From positions 126,253 to 190,252 of the forward strand of contig MU603942.1 of NCBI GenBank assembly GCA_025201845.1: DNA of 64,000 bases, written 5' to 3'. Every line of letters starts with the position of its first letter. Positions within the stretch are counted from its first letter, which is position 1. The notes beneath the pieces were generated by a model, which saw only the letters and a list, made by a program, of their open reading frames with translations, was not told the origin of the DNA and did not search any database. This DNA comes from Martensiomyces pterosporus (Eukaryota; Kickxellomycota; Kickxellomycetes; Kickxellales; Kickxellaceae). A program made the translations under genes and the position numbers. Positions 33,543-42,864 of this stretch are shown in pieces.

Positions 33543-36500
33543 TCACGCTGGCTCCTTGCCTTTGCCCTTGTTCTTCTTCTTGCCCCTGCCCTTGGCGCCA
33601 GCAGTAGATGCCGCTGTCTTTGTTTCAGATTGAGCATCTTGAGCATCTTGAGCATCTTGAGCATCTTGAGCATCTTGAGCAGCTGGCGCAGACGACAGGT
33701 CCTCGGTTGGAGCAGGGCTACTTGGTTTCTCCTCCGTCCGCTGGATTTGCGCAGAAGACATGTCTTGGATGCGTCTCAGGACATCAGCTGCCAGCAGATC
33801 ATCGGATCCTTGCGCGACACCACCAGGCGCATTGCGCTTTCCTTTAGGATCTGTGCCAGGCGAAGGTGTGGTTTCCTGGCTAGCTGCAGCACCCTTGAGG
33901 GCTGAATCGAACTGGCGGCGGAGCGCCTGGTAGCGCACCAACTCGTCTGCCGACACCGACGGGATGAGCTCGTCCAATGCACGCTCAAAGTCGTCCATAG
34001 TGACAGTCACCTGCTTGACGCTATCGGGTGCAATGTGGTCCAGGTAGTACTGCGGGGTCATCGGAACAGGAAAGTGGGTCGTTGGCGAATCCCCCTCTGC
34101 GGCTTCTGCAGTATCCTGCCGGGCACCTGGAATGTCGCGCTTGCCCTCGTTCCACTCCTTAACCAAGACATCCACCTCGTCTACTGTACGCAGCATAGCC
34201 TTGAGCAAAGAGTCGGAGCACAGTGCGTAGAAATCAGCACCCGTGTAGTGGAACGGGCACTTCTCCGCAACCTTGCGCAGGTCCAGGTCAGGGTGCAGAT
34301 GGAACTTGCGGGTGAGTGCTTGGATGATGTTGAGCTGCGCGTCGTGTGTCTCGCTGACGCCCAAGTAAACGAGCTTGTCGAACCGGCCGGGGCGCAGCAG
34401 GGCTGGATCCAAGAGGTCAGGGCGGTTAGTCGCGCCAATGGCAAACACTTGCGCTGCAGCCGCCGACGGCTCTGCTTTGCTTTCCGCCTTGTCGCCATTC
34501 TCACCATCGTCGCTGCTACTCCCGGCGCTGCCGCCGCTCATTCCGTCAAGCTCGGCGAGCAGCTGGCTGACAATGCGGTCCATCACACCGCCCGAGTCGC
34601 CCTGCTGCCCACGTTTCGGCGCCAGAGAATCCAGCTCATCGAAGAAGATCACGCAGGGGCTGGCCTCACGCGCCTTCTGGAAGATCCTGCGCACGTTGGC
34701 CTCGCTCTCGCCAATGTACGGGCTAATGAGTTCAGGACCCTTGCAGCTGAAGAAGTTGAGCCCGCACTCCGTAGCAATTGCCTTTGCCAGCAGCGTTTTG
34801 CCAGTTCCAGGCGGCCCGTAGAAAAGGAGCCCCGATCTTGTGCTCAACCCAGAGGCGAAGAGGTGGGGCTGCTCCATGGGCAGGCGGATAGTGTCGAGGA
34901 TGTCCTTCTTTGCGTCAGCCAGGCCGCCCACGTCGTCCCACTTCACATTGGGGATCTTAGGCACGCCAAGAGTATCCGACATGGACGCCCGGGCATCACC
35001 CAGGGCACCCAGCAGGTCGTCGTTAGTGATGGTCTGGCCAGACAGAAGCAGGTCGCGAGTGAATAGTGGAGATCCAGCAGCTACGGCTGTGCTGCCAGCA
35101 CTCCTTTCCGTGGCAGCTAGGATGGAGTCGCGGGCACGACGCCATGCGCGGTTCTCTGCCCTTTTAAACAGCATGGCGAGGTCGCGCGCGACGAAGGAGG
35201 CCGTCTGCTGGGCGATAAACGCCAAGTCCGCATCGGGCGCCAGGGGCAAGCTGCCCTGCGCCATGCAAGCAAGGAGCGCCGAGCGGGTGCGCTCGTCGGG
35301 CACTGAGAGTTCGATTTCGTGGCGGAACACAGCCGCCAAAGAGGTGGGGATCTTGTCTGGCTGGTTGCTCGTGGCAACAACGAGGACGGGGAACCCAGTC
35401 TCGCGGTGCGCACGGGGGATTGCCTCAATGCAGGACTTGAGGACCCGCGAGATGGGCAGGTCGTCCGCGTTTTCCTGGCCCGGAGGCGCATTGGTGGCTT
35501 GTGCAAGCGCCTCGATGTGCCGCAGGTGCAGAACGCAGGGCGTGTAGCGGCTGGCGTTTTGGAAGTACACCTGCAGGACCTGCGCTGTCTTGTCTTCGGT
35601 GTCGGCGAGAATGTCAAAGCAGCTCAATTCGTACAGGTGGACGCCTAGTCTGTCGGCTACTGCTCGCACTAGATGCCGCTTGCCAGTGCCCGGGTTTCCC
35701 TTGAGCAGCGCTGAGCACACGAGCTTGCGCCGGATGGCCAGTGGGTGCAGCGAGGCGTTTGCCAAGCGGAACAGCTGGTCCATAGCTCCAGAGTAAGGGA
35801 CACCCGCCGGGGGCTGGCCGCCGCCCAGATGTGAGCCAGCAGGCGTGTTTTGTGCATTCGAACTCAGGTACTCGCGCACCGAGCGATAGGGAGCGTGGGC
35901 GTGGACTGATCCGGTCTGCGTGACCATCGTGACGTTGGGCTGGACAAGGAGCCCCATTCCACGCACCTGGCGGTACCACAGATGCCACTCTTGGTCCAGT
36001 GGGTCATCAAAGCTCTCCGAATAGCCAGTGTCATCATCCGCACAATATTCGTCGTCGTCGTCGTCGTCGTTATACCTGTCGTCATCGTCACTGTCTTCAT
36101 CGGTGGACTCGCTGCTGCCAGACGCCCACCGCCCTCCAAACCCATCGGCTCTGACGACCTTGTAGAACACCAGCTCATTTGCACCAACCGGCTGCTGACA
36201 AGACTTTGCAGCTGTGCATCCATCCATAACGAGGCCGGTGACCGGATTGACATCAGCAGAGTCCGCACCTACACTGGAATCGCCGCTGCGCAACCTAGCC
36301 GCCAAATCCTTGCCTGCTGCCAGAGCGACGCTAGTGCGCACAGTAGCGTCAGCCAAGGAAATGTGCACGGCGATCAGATCGCCTGTCTTCACAGCTCTCA
36401 GCGGCTTTGGGCCGGGCTGCGAGGCGCTGCTTGAAGGGGAGAGCCACTCCTGCAGCGCAGCCAGCGCATGGGTCTCCAAATCACGACGCTCAGCTAGAGG

Positions 36501-38059
36501 GGATGACACGCGCGCAATGACGACCTTTTTCGCAACCTCGAGTGCAGGCTGATGCACCGCAGACGTCTTGGCGCTATCTAGGCTGGCTTCCTTCTTGATG
36601 TAGAGCGGGCTAGGCTCTTCAGGAGGCGACCCCAGAGGCACCACCGAAACGGCAGCAGAGCCTGACTGTGATACTGCCGTCTTTTGGTTCGATGCGCAGA
36701 TGTTGCGGAACAGCAGTGGTGGTAGTGCAAGAGCACCGCTGTCAGTGACTCCGTCCCAGGCAAACACGCGGATAGCCCTATGCTGCTGCTTCTCCTCAAA
36801 TGCCGAAGGTGCGCTTTCTGGGCTTTCAGCTGCCTTTTCCTTTTTAAATGGCGAGATGGATACCCAGCTGCCGCTAACAACGCCCAATCGCGCGAGTGTT
36901 GCTAGCGACATGTACCCGCGGTTTCCAAGATCCTCGGCAGTGTCAATGCCGGGCACCAGCTTGCTGTCATCAACAGGTGCCTGCAGCTCAATGGCAGTGA
37001 GCTCAGTGCGGCCGCTACTGCCAGGTACTCGTGCAGGCGCAGAATTGAGGCCCTCTAGCGAGAGTCCAGGGAGGGGAGATCCAACCAGCTGATCGTTGAA
37101 CGCCGCATCAACAAGCCGATCACGGCTGCTGCCCAGCGGCGTGCTGCCCAAGATAAACCACTCGACACCCAAGTCCCACTGCTCAGCACTACTGCTGGTG
37201 GACAGCGGGGTCATGATTCCGGTATCATCTACCGCACCGGTGCTGCCAGTAGCGGTATTGGGGGAGGCGAGGAACTTGGCCGCGGCAGTGTCTTTGACGA
37301 TAATGATCCTCCCTCGGTCGCCACCACCCTGGCGGATGATGCCCTGCGAAACAGGCTGGCACATCAAACACTGGAGCTTGATCGGTTCGGCACTTTCAGC
37401 ACCACTGGACGAGCTGCTGAAGGTGGTCAAGTGGCCGCGGCGGTAGATCCTGGTGTTGGCGTTGAGGTGCTCTGCGATTTGGTCGCTCACACGAACGGCT
37501 TCATCGTATTGCTCGCTGCTCACGCCGAATACAACCTCGGTGAGCTCGACAGGCTCGATGGCTTCGAGGTTGGCGCTTAGCGGAGCGTCCTCGACACCGA
37601 CCGCGCTGCTGCTGATGGCCAACCAGACTGCGCTGCTCGCTTGGCAGATGGGCACACCTGCGGGCGTGCTGCCGTTGTTCTTGTGGCTTTTTGCGACTGA
37701 GGCTATGCATGAGCCACCCGGGCCATGGGTATGGATGCTTACACAGATCTCTACAACAAGGCAAGGTTGGGGTGTGTGTGTTACATGTCAGTAGCATGAT
37801 GCTGTGTAGTGCAGGTGGCCACCGGGTGGATGAGAGGCAGTGGTGCTGGTGTGCACGTACCGTCTGGGGACGAGGCGGATCCCTTGTTCAAAAGACGCCT
37901 TCTTTGCGAAGCAGCGAGCGAGAGCGAGTCGTGCACGGCTGGGGGCACAAGCAGCTGCATAGCCCCCGCTCCACCGTCGCCGCCGGTGTCAGCAGGGTCT
38001 GGGCAGATAGCCACCTGAATTTGCGCAAGTGGGACGTCCGAGGTCCAGAAGCCTGGCAT
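33543..38059 (-). CDS. PEX6: PEX6, peroxisomal AAA ATPase; two exons
   Basis: Exon 1 is 38059-37861 and exon 2 37702-33543; donor GACG/GTACGT and acceptor GCATAG/CCTCAG join in frame to 1452 residues. Without exon 1 the main frame has no ATG start. Pex1-Pex6 extracts the ubiquitinated import receptor Pex5 from the peroxisome membrane. Evidence: N-terminal domains; a D1 ATPase with Walker A-like GNPGTGKRH (about 735-743) and no normal Walker B acid pair (VLHLRHIEAL at the expected place), as is usual for Pex6 D1; and D2 with GPPGTGKT (1029-1036), IGESEANVRRIFQKAREASP, CVIFFDELDSLAPKRG (Walker B) and the arginine-finger region of AAA proteins. The order and wording of D2 motifs match Pex6 rather than Pex1. 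Low-complexity acidic insertions interrupt the middle (an Asp run at 36051-36069). The C-terminal tail carries five Ala-Gln-Asp triplets and a Lys/Gly-rich end. Confidence 0.95.
33630..33681 (-). repeat. 9-base coding repeat in PEX6 tail
   Basis: About five to six copies of TTGAGCATC (GATGCTCAA on the coding strand) encode the Ala-Gln-Asp repeats in the C-terminal tail. Copies are nearly identical at the DNA level, so they probably vary in number between strains. Confidence 0.9.
37703..37860 (-). other. Intron of PEX6
   Basis: 158 bases; GTACGT donor, TGCATAG acceptor. Both flanking phases agree (one base plus two). Confidence 0.75.
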
Positions 38060-38306
38060 TATCAACAAAGCAGTCCTCTTTCGGCTGGGGTGTGTTCAGC
38101 GGGTGGTGTGTGCGCGCAGCGTAGTTGGAATGCGAGATAGAAATACAAAATACAGTGTATGTGAGTAGCAAGGAGAGAGGCAGCCGGTGTGGTCTGCGCC
38201 CCCGTGTTATCTGGGACCTTGCTTAAAAGGGGCGGCGACAGGCACCGGAGCTGGCGGCGCACGCGGGCAAAAAAGCGCACACGCTCATCCCCGCGATTTC
38301 CCCTCC

Positions 38307-38456
38307 GGGTTCCCTCGTGAAAGCCAGCACGCCGCGCTCGAAGGGCGGCGATTTACCTCCAAGCCTCCGCCATGCCCGATGGGGTTCCCTCGTGAAAGCC
38401 AGCACGCCGCGCTCGAAGGGCGGCGATTTACCTCCAAGCCTCCGCCATGCCCGATG
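38307..38456. repeat. 75-base tandem duplication
   Basis: 38307-38381 and 38382-38456 are identical over their length (GGGTTCCCTCGTGAAAGCC ... GCCATGCCCGATG). Intergenic. Confidence 0.95.
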
Positions 38457-38963
38457 GACTACAATCATCTGATCGCGAATCAAATCAAGCAAGCAGGCTT
38501 CACGTGATGGGGACATCCCCCAGGCCAATGGTGGCACAAATTGCAGCCGCCGATGATGGCGGGGCAGGGAAATTCGGGCATGGCGCCGTATTGCCAGTGG
38601 CATGGTGGGGAGGGGGCTGGAATGGCTCTCACAAGAGCCCCCTAGTCCTGGCGCGATCTCCTACAAAGAGCTGATATTGGGCCTTTGTGTGCGAGGCCCA
38701 AAAAATCTAACACAAGTAGTCCATGCGTTACAGAAAGATGCTGCAATTTCTTGGCCACCGCAAAAACGAAAAAGAACAGAGCAGAAGGATAGGGGCGTGA
38801 CATGCCCAAGCTCAAGCCGGCGCGCTTTTCTCTCTCTCTTCTTCCACGAGAAAAATTTTCTATTCCTTTCATCGCAGCGAACTGCACTTTTGAACGCGCA
38901 CTGTTTACTCGTTTCTATTTCCCCATCCTCCACGTATTTCTACATCCTATTCAAGCACCCAAG

Positions 38964-39438
38964 GTAAGGGTCTGCGCAGTTTAGCCGTGGGAAGCCTGTT
39001 TGATACGCACGGACTGCTGTTTTGGCTTGGCTTGGCTCCTGGTTTCCCGCTTTTGTGGATGCACGCCATCATCGTCAGCTGGTGCCTTTCTGCGATTGTT
39101 CTGCACCAAAATAGGCTGTTTGTTTGTTTTGGCACATGCACTGCCCCTTGCCGCTTTGAGTCTGCATAGCTCGTGCGCGCTAGGCCTTCACATCTTACTC
39201 TGGTCTGCCAGAAAGAAAAAGAAAAGGCGCCCGGCGGATTTGTGTGGTTGCCATGGAGCTTTTGAGCACCTCTTCCTGCAGCCCAGGCTTGCAAGCTCCC
39301 GCCTGCCGCCCGCCGTGATACCAGAACGCGCCTGCTAAAACATCACCACTAAAATCACCAGAGATAATAATGATTGCTGCCCCTTTTGATCTACTGTGCG
39401 CGGACCCTGAAATGTGCAACGTGCTGATTCGATTATAG
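38964..39438 (+). other. Possible 5' UTR intron of the LEA-like gene
   Basis: Consensus donor GTAAGG and acceptor ATTATAG 21 bases before the ATG at 39460. The sequence between is T-rich and lacks coding potential. Inferred from signals only. Confidence 0.4.
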
Positions 39439-39459
39439 AAAGATATACAGTTTTCAACC

Positions 39460-40724
39460 ATGGCTAAGAAGGGCAAGACCGGCAAATCGAAGAAGAGCAC
39501 CAGCAGCAAGCAGGACCTCAAGCCTGAGGATGCCGCCCCTGCTGCACAGGTCGAGGCTACTGAGGCCGCAAAGGCCGCTGGAGAGACCAGCGTGCCCGGG
39601 CTCCCTAAGCTCGGCAACCCCGACTCTATTATCTCTGCGGCTCTCCCTAAGGCTGCTGCTGCCGAGGAGAAGAACCCCAAGCCTGTCATCGCTGCTGCCG
39701 CTGGTGTCGGTGCTGCCGCTGTCGCTGCTGTCACTGGAGCTGCCGCTGCTGCCAAGGACAAGGCCGAGGAGGCGACAGAAGCTGTCAAGGACAAGGCCAG
39801 GGAAGTGACAGAGGCTGTCAAGGACAAGGTCGGTGAAGCGAAGGAGGCTGCCAAGGATGCGGCCGGTGAGGCTAGGGCGACCACTGAAGATAAGGCTGGT
39901 GACACCAAGGACAAGGCCGAGGAGGCTAAGAAGGCAGTCGAAGGCAAGGCTGACGAGGCCAAGGACAAGGCCGATGATGCCAAAAAGACTGTCGAGGACA
40001 AGGCTGNNNNNNNNNNNNNNNNNNNNNNNNNNNNNNNNNNNNNNNNNNNNNNNNNNNNNNNNNNNNNNNNNNNNNNNNNNNNNNNNNNNNNNNNNNNNNN
40101 NNNNNNNNNNNNNNNNNNNNNNNNNNNNNNNNNNNNNNNNNNNNNNNNNNNNNNNNNNNNNNNNNNNNNNNNNNNNNNNNNNNNNNNNNNNNNNNNNNNN
40201 NNNNNNNNNNNNNNNNNNNNNNNNNNNNNNNNNNNNNNNNNNNNNNNNNNNNNNNNNNNNNNNNNNNNNNNNNNNNNNNNNNNNNNNNNNNNNNNNNNNN
40301 NNNNNNNNNNNNNNNNNNNNNNNNNNNNNNNNNNNNNNNNNNNNNNNNNNNNNNNNNCAAGGCCGATGAGGCCAAGAGCAAGATCGATGACGTCAAATCT
40401 GCTGTCAAGGGCAAGGTTGATGAAGCCAAGGACAAGGCTGCTGACGCTAAGAAGGCCGTCGATGACAAGGCAGCAAAGGCCAAGAAGGCCGCAGAGGACA
40501 AGGCCGACGAGGCAAAGTCTGCCGTCAAGGACAAGGCCGATGAGGCTAAGAGCAAGGCCGATGAGGCTAAGGGCAAGGCCGATGAGACTAAGAAGGCGGC
40601 CAAGGACAAGCTGGACGAGCACAAGAAGCACCACAGTCGCCGGGAGGAGAAGAAGAGCGATGAGAAGAGCAGCCGCAAGGGTCTTGTCAGCAGGCTCATT
40701 GACTTCTTTGGCGGAAAGAAGTAA
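39460..40724 (+). CDS. LEA-like (group 3 type) 11-residue repeat protein, interrupted by a sequence gap
   Basis: ATG at 39460; stop TAA at 40722-40724. The N-terminus is basic (MAKKGKTGKSKKSTSSKQD), followed by an Ala-rich hydrophobic stretch (about 75-100) that could be a membrane-inserting or amphipathic segment. After it come many 11-residue repeats of the form K-D-K-A-D-E-A-K-x-A-V, the signature of group 3 LEA and related amphipathic helices. These protect membranes or proteins during drying or stress; that role is by analogy. The C-terminus is KGLVSRLIDFFGGKK, a basic amphipathic end. The N block at 40007-40357 lies inside the repeats. The two sides are in different frames if the gap is taken at face value, so its true length is not 351, and copy number here is unknown. 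Confidence 0.8.
40007..40357. other. Assembly gap (351 Ns)
   Basis: All N. It sits inside the 11-residue repeat region of the LEA-like gene, where near-identical repeats would defeat assembly. Confidence 1.
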
Positions 40725-40974
40725 GCAGCAGCAGCTGTCCGCTCACACTCCACTCGTATACATACCCGTCTTTTAAAAAAAAGCTACACCTCGCCTTTAA
40801 AAATACTGTTTCCTATTCTTTTCGTTTTCGCCTATTATCTTCCTTTTGTTGTTTCGTTATTTACTCTCCCCTTTCTACATCTTTGTTGTCAAGCAAGTGG
40901 TCTAGGACTACAAGAACCACAAACAAAAAAGCACCTTAATGCATGAGGCAAGAGTGAGCGCTCTTGGGCGTTGT
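40725..40974. other. 3' UTRs of two converging genes
   Basis: 250 bases between the LEA-like stop and the ENT stop; T-rich, no gene. Confidence 0.6.
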
Positions 40975-42519
40975 CTACGAGATTCCTGCAACAAGGAGAA
41001 TGGGATACGATGCTAGCGCGCCGATGACAAGCCCGATGCACATTGCAAAGCCAAGCACCGATCCAGCCAGCTCCTTGTTTGCTGCCGTCTTGGGTCCCAA
41101 GATAAGCGCCATGGTGGCAACCCACCCGTTCGACCAGCCCAGCACAAGGACCAAGAAGAGAAACAGCAGGTCTGAGTTGATGGCCAGCGCCAGCGCGCCA
41201 TTGGTGCCGTCCGATGTTGGCGGCGATGTTGCTATGGTTGGGAACATCAGGAACACAGGGATCAGCAGCAGGCGGGCTGCGTTGAGCCAGTGCAGGGCCC
41301 TTGCAGTCGTGCACTTGACCCACTGCGTGCTCAGGCGACCCAGATAGTCGCCCACGTTGAACAGCAGAAAGTGCCATGCTGTGAGGTTGCTGATCTGCGG
41401 CGAGCTGTCCGGCGAGCTGACGATGGCCTCGGTTAGCGGCGGAAACACTGCCAGCGTCACACCCATCACTATTGCGCTGATGTAGACAAAGGGCGCAATT
41501 TCGACAAATGTGGCATAGAGCAGCTGGGCGTTCTCCAGACCCAGAGATGACAGCCAGCGAGGGAGCGCCGGCGCCTGCTCTGCAGCACCCCCTTCCCCGG
41601 CTGCTGCGCACGCCGAATGTCCTGCTCCGCCACCGGGAATATCACCAAGCTCGGTTGTCTGCCCGCCTGACTGCCGATGGCCCTCTGCAAACGCTGCCGT
41701 GTCTCTCCTCTGCAAGCGTGGCGAGTCATCGCGCATCTGCGTAATAAGTGCAGGCGCAGGACCGCCACCACTCTCCTCCTCGCCCTCATCATCAGCTGCC
41801 AGCTCTTGGTACGCTGCTGCATCGTGTGACCAGCCCTGCTGCTGCACACTGAGCGACCTGTTGAGCTGCGACCAAACCGCCGCGGACACAAGCAAGAACA
41901 GAGCCGAGCAAATAAAGTAGATTGCCGTCCGCAACCGCAGTCGCAAATCCGCCCCCTTTGCTGGGTCATCCCCCTCCTCTTCCCCAAGCAGCCCCCGCCC
42001 ATTTGCAGCAATGCCACTGCCGCTGGCCGAGTATATGCTGAGCAATTGGGCAGCACTGGCAACCGTGCCAGCAATCGCCTGGCCGCTCATATACCCCTCA
42101 GCGCAGCTTGAGGGAAGCGGGGCGGCGATGCCAAAAATCGAGCACTGTATGAAGGCCGCCGAGACGGCTGCCACGCAGAGAGCCAAGAGCGCAACGAGGA
42201 GCGCAGCCCAGCCCTGGATTCCAAATGCGGGGAGCAAAAATATCGCGCAGAACACAAACACGGTTGCCAGCAGCCCCGTCTTTATCCTTTTATCGTGGTT
42301 GGCCTTGGGCTGTGTGCAGAGTGCGTAGCAGAGTGCCATGAGGTTGACGGTATTGGACAGGATGGAGAAGACGCTCTCGAAGCTGTCCCTGAATGGCGTG
42401 CTTCTGAAGGCGTGCCGGAAAAAGTCCGACGACACTATGTAGATGTTCCAGGCCATCAGCGTGGCCACTCCCAGAGCGACAAATCGCCAGTACATGTAAC
42501 GGACGTTTTCAGCTGCCAT
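40975..42519 (-). CDS. Equilibrative nucleoside transporter (ENT/SLC29 family)
   Basis: 514 residues starting MAAENVRYMYWRF at 42519. ENT proteins carry nucleosides across plasma or vacuolar membranes (yeast Fun26 is vacuolar). Evidence: the first membrane segment with FVALGVATLMAWNIYIVSSDFF (the G-x-x-x-L-x-x-W-N motif of ENTs), a second at LSNTVNLMALCYAL, then SAAFIQCSIFGIAAPLPSSCAEGYMSGQAIAG, which matches the conserved G-L-A...Y-x-x-x-x-x-x-G-Q-x-x-A-G signature of TM4-5. A long hydrophilic loop (about 230-300, acidic and Ser/Gly-rich) separates the two halves. Near the C-terminus are FNVGDYLGR (TM8 signature F-N-x-x-D-x-x-G-R) and NGWVATMALI followed by the final segments. About eleven membrane spans. 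An upstream GTG codon in frame is not used as start. Confidence 0.93.
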   Translation of the reverse strand: MAAENVRYMYWRFVALGVATLMAWNIYIVSSDFFRHAFRSTPFRDSFESVFSILSNTVNLMALCYALCTQPKANHDKRIKTGLLATVFVFCAIFLLPAFGIQGWAALLVALLALCVAAVSAAFIQCSIFGIAAPLPSSCAEGYMSGQAIAGTVASAAQLLSIYSASGSGIAANGRGLLGEEEGDDPAKGADLRLRLRTAIYFICSALFLLVSAAVWSQLNRSLSVQQQGWSHDAAAYQELAADDEGEEESGGGPAPALITQMRDDSPRLQRRDTAAFAEGHRQSGGQTTELGDIPGGGAGHSACAAAGEGGAAEQAPALPRWLSSLGLENAQLLYATFVEIAPFVYISAIVMGVTLAVFPPLTEAIVSSPDSSPQISNLTAWHFLLFNVGDYLGRLSTQWVKCTTARALHWLNAARLLLIPVFLMFPTIATSPPTSDGTNGALALAINSDLLFLFLVLVLGWSNGWVATMALILGPKTAANKELAGSVLGFAMCIGLVIGALASYPILLVAGIS

Positions 42520-42864
42520 ATTCCTAGCGGTTTCAGACACTCAGCATTACCATGTCAGTGAAGCGTGTGTGTAAGCTGCGACAAGTACAATCGATAAAAA
42601 TAATAATAAAGTAGAAGAACGGAAGAAAGGAAAGGCAAAAAGCGGACAATGAAACTCGACGGCCACTGTGAATGCGCTGGATTTGCTCTTTTCGATGGAA
42701 ACTGGCATGATAAGGCTGTATTTTAGGGGATGGGTGATGCGTGTCATTAAAGCAGGCATGATCAGCGGGCGTGTCTCCGCTGACATTGCATTCCTCCTGC
42801 ATGAGCAAGCAGATGCACTGTGCTGCTGCAAACAACGAAGGGCGATAGCAAAAGCGGGCTGCGA
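42520..42864. other. Intergenic region, ENT promoter and INTS9 3' UTR
   Basis: 345 bases, A/T-rich near 42590-42620. No gene seen. Confidence 0.6.

Larger units (their letters stand above)
38060..39459. other. Divergent region, PEX6 / LEA-like gene, with a tandem repeat
   Basis: 1.4 kb. It contains a 75-base tandem duplication (38307-38456) and, on the right, a probable 5' UTR intron of the LEA-like gene: donor AAG/GTAAGG at 38963/38964 and acceptor GATTATAG at 39438. A pyrimidine-rich stretch at 38828-38945 looks like its promoter or leader. No other gene is supported. Confidence 0.55.

Noticed and set aside
39195..40634. Leu/Ala/Ser-rich minus-strand open frame across the N gap
   Set aside because: Mirror of the LEA-like repeats; it reads through Ns and mimics hydrophobic repeats because GCC/AAG repeats read backwards give Leu/Ala/Ser codons.
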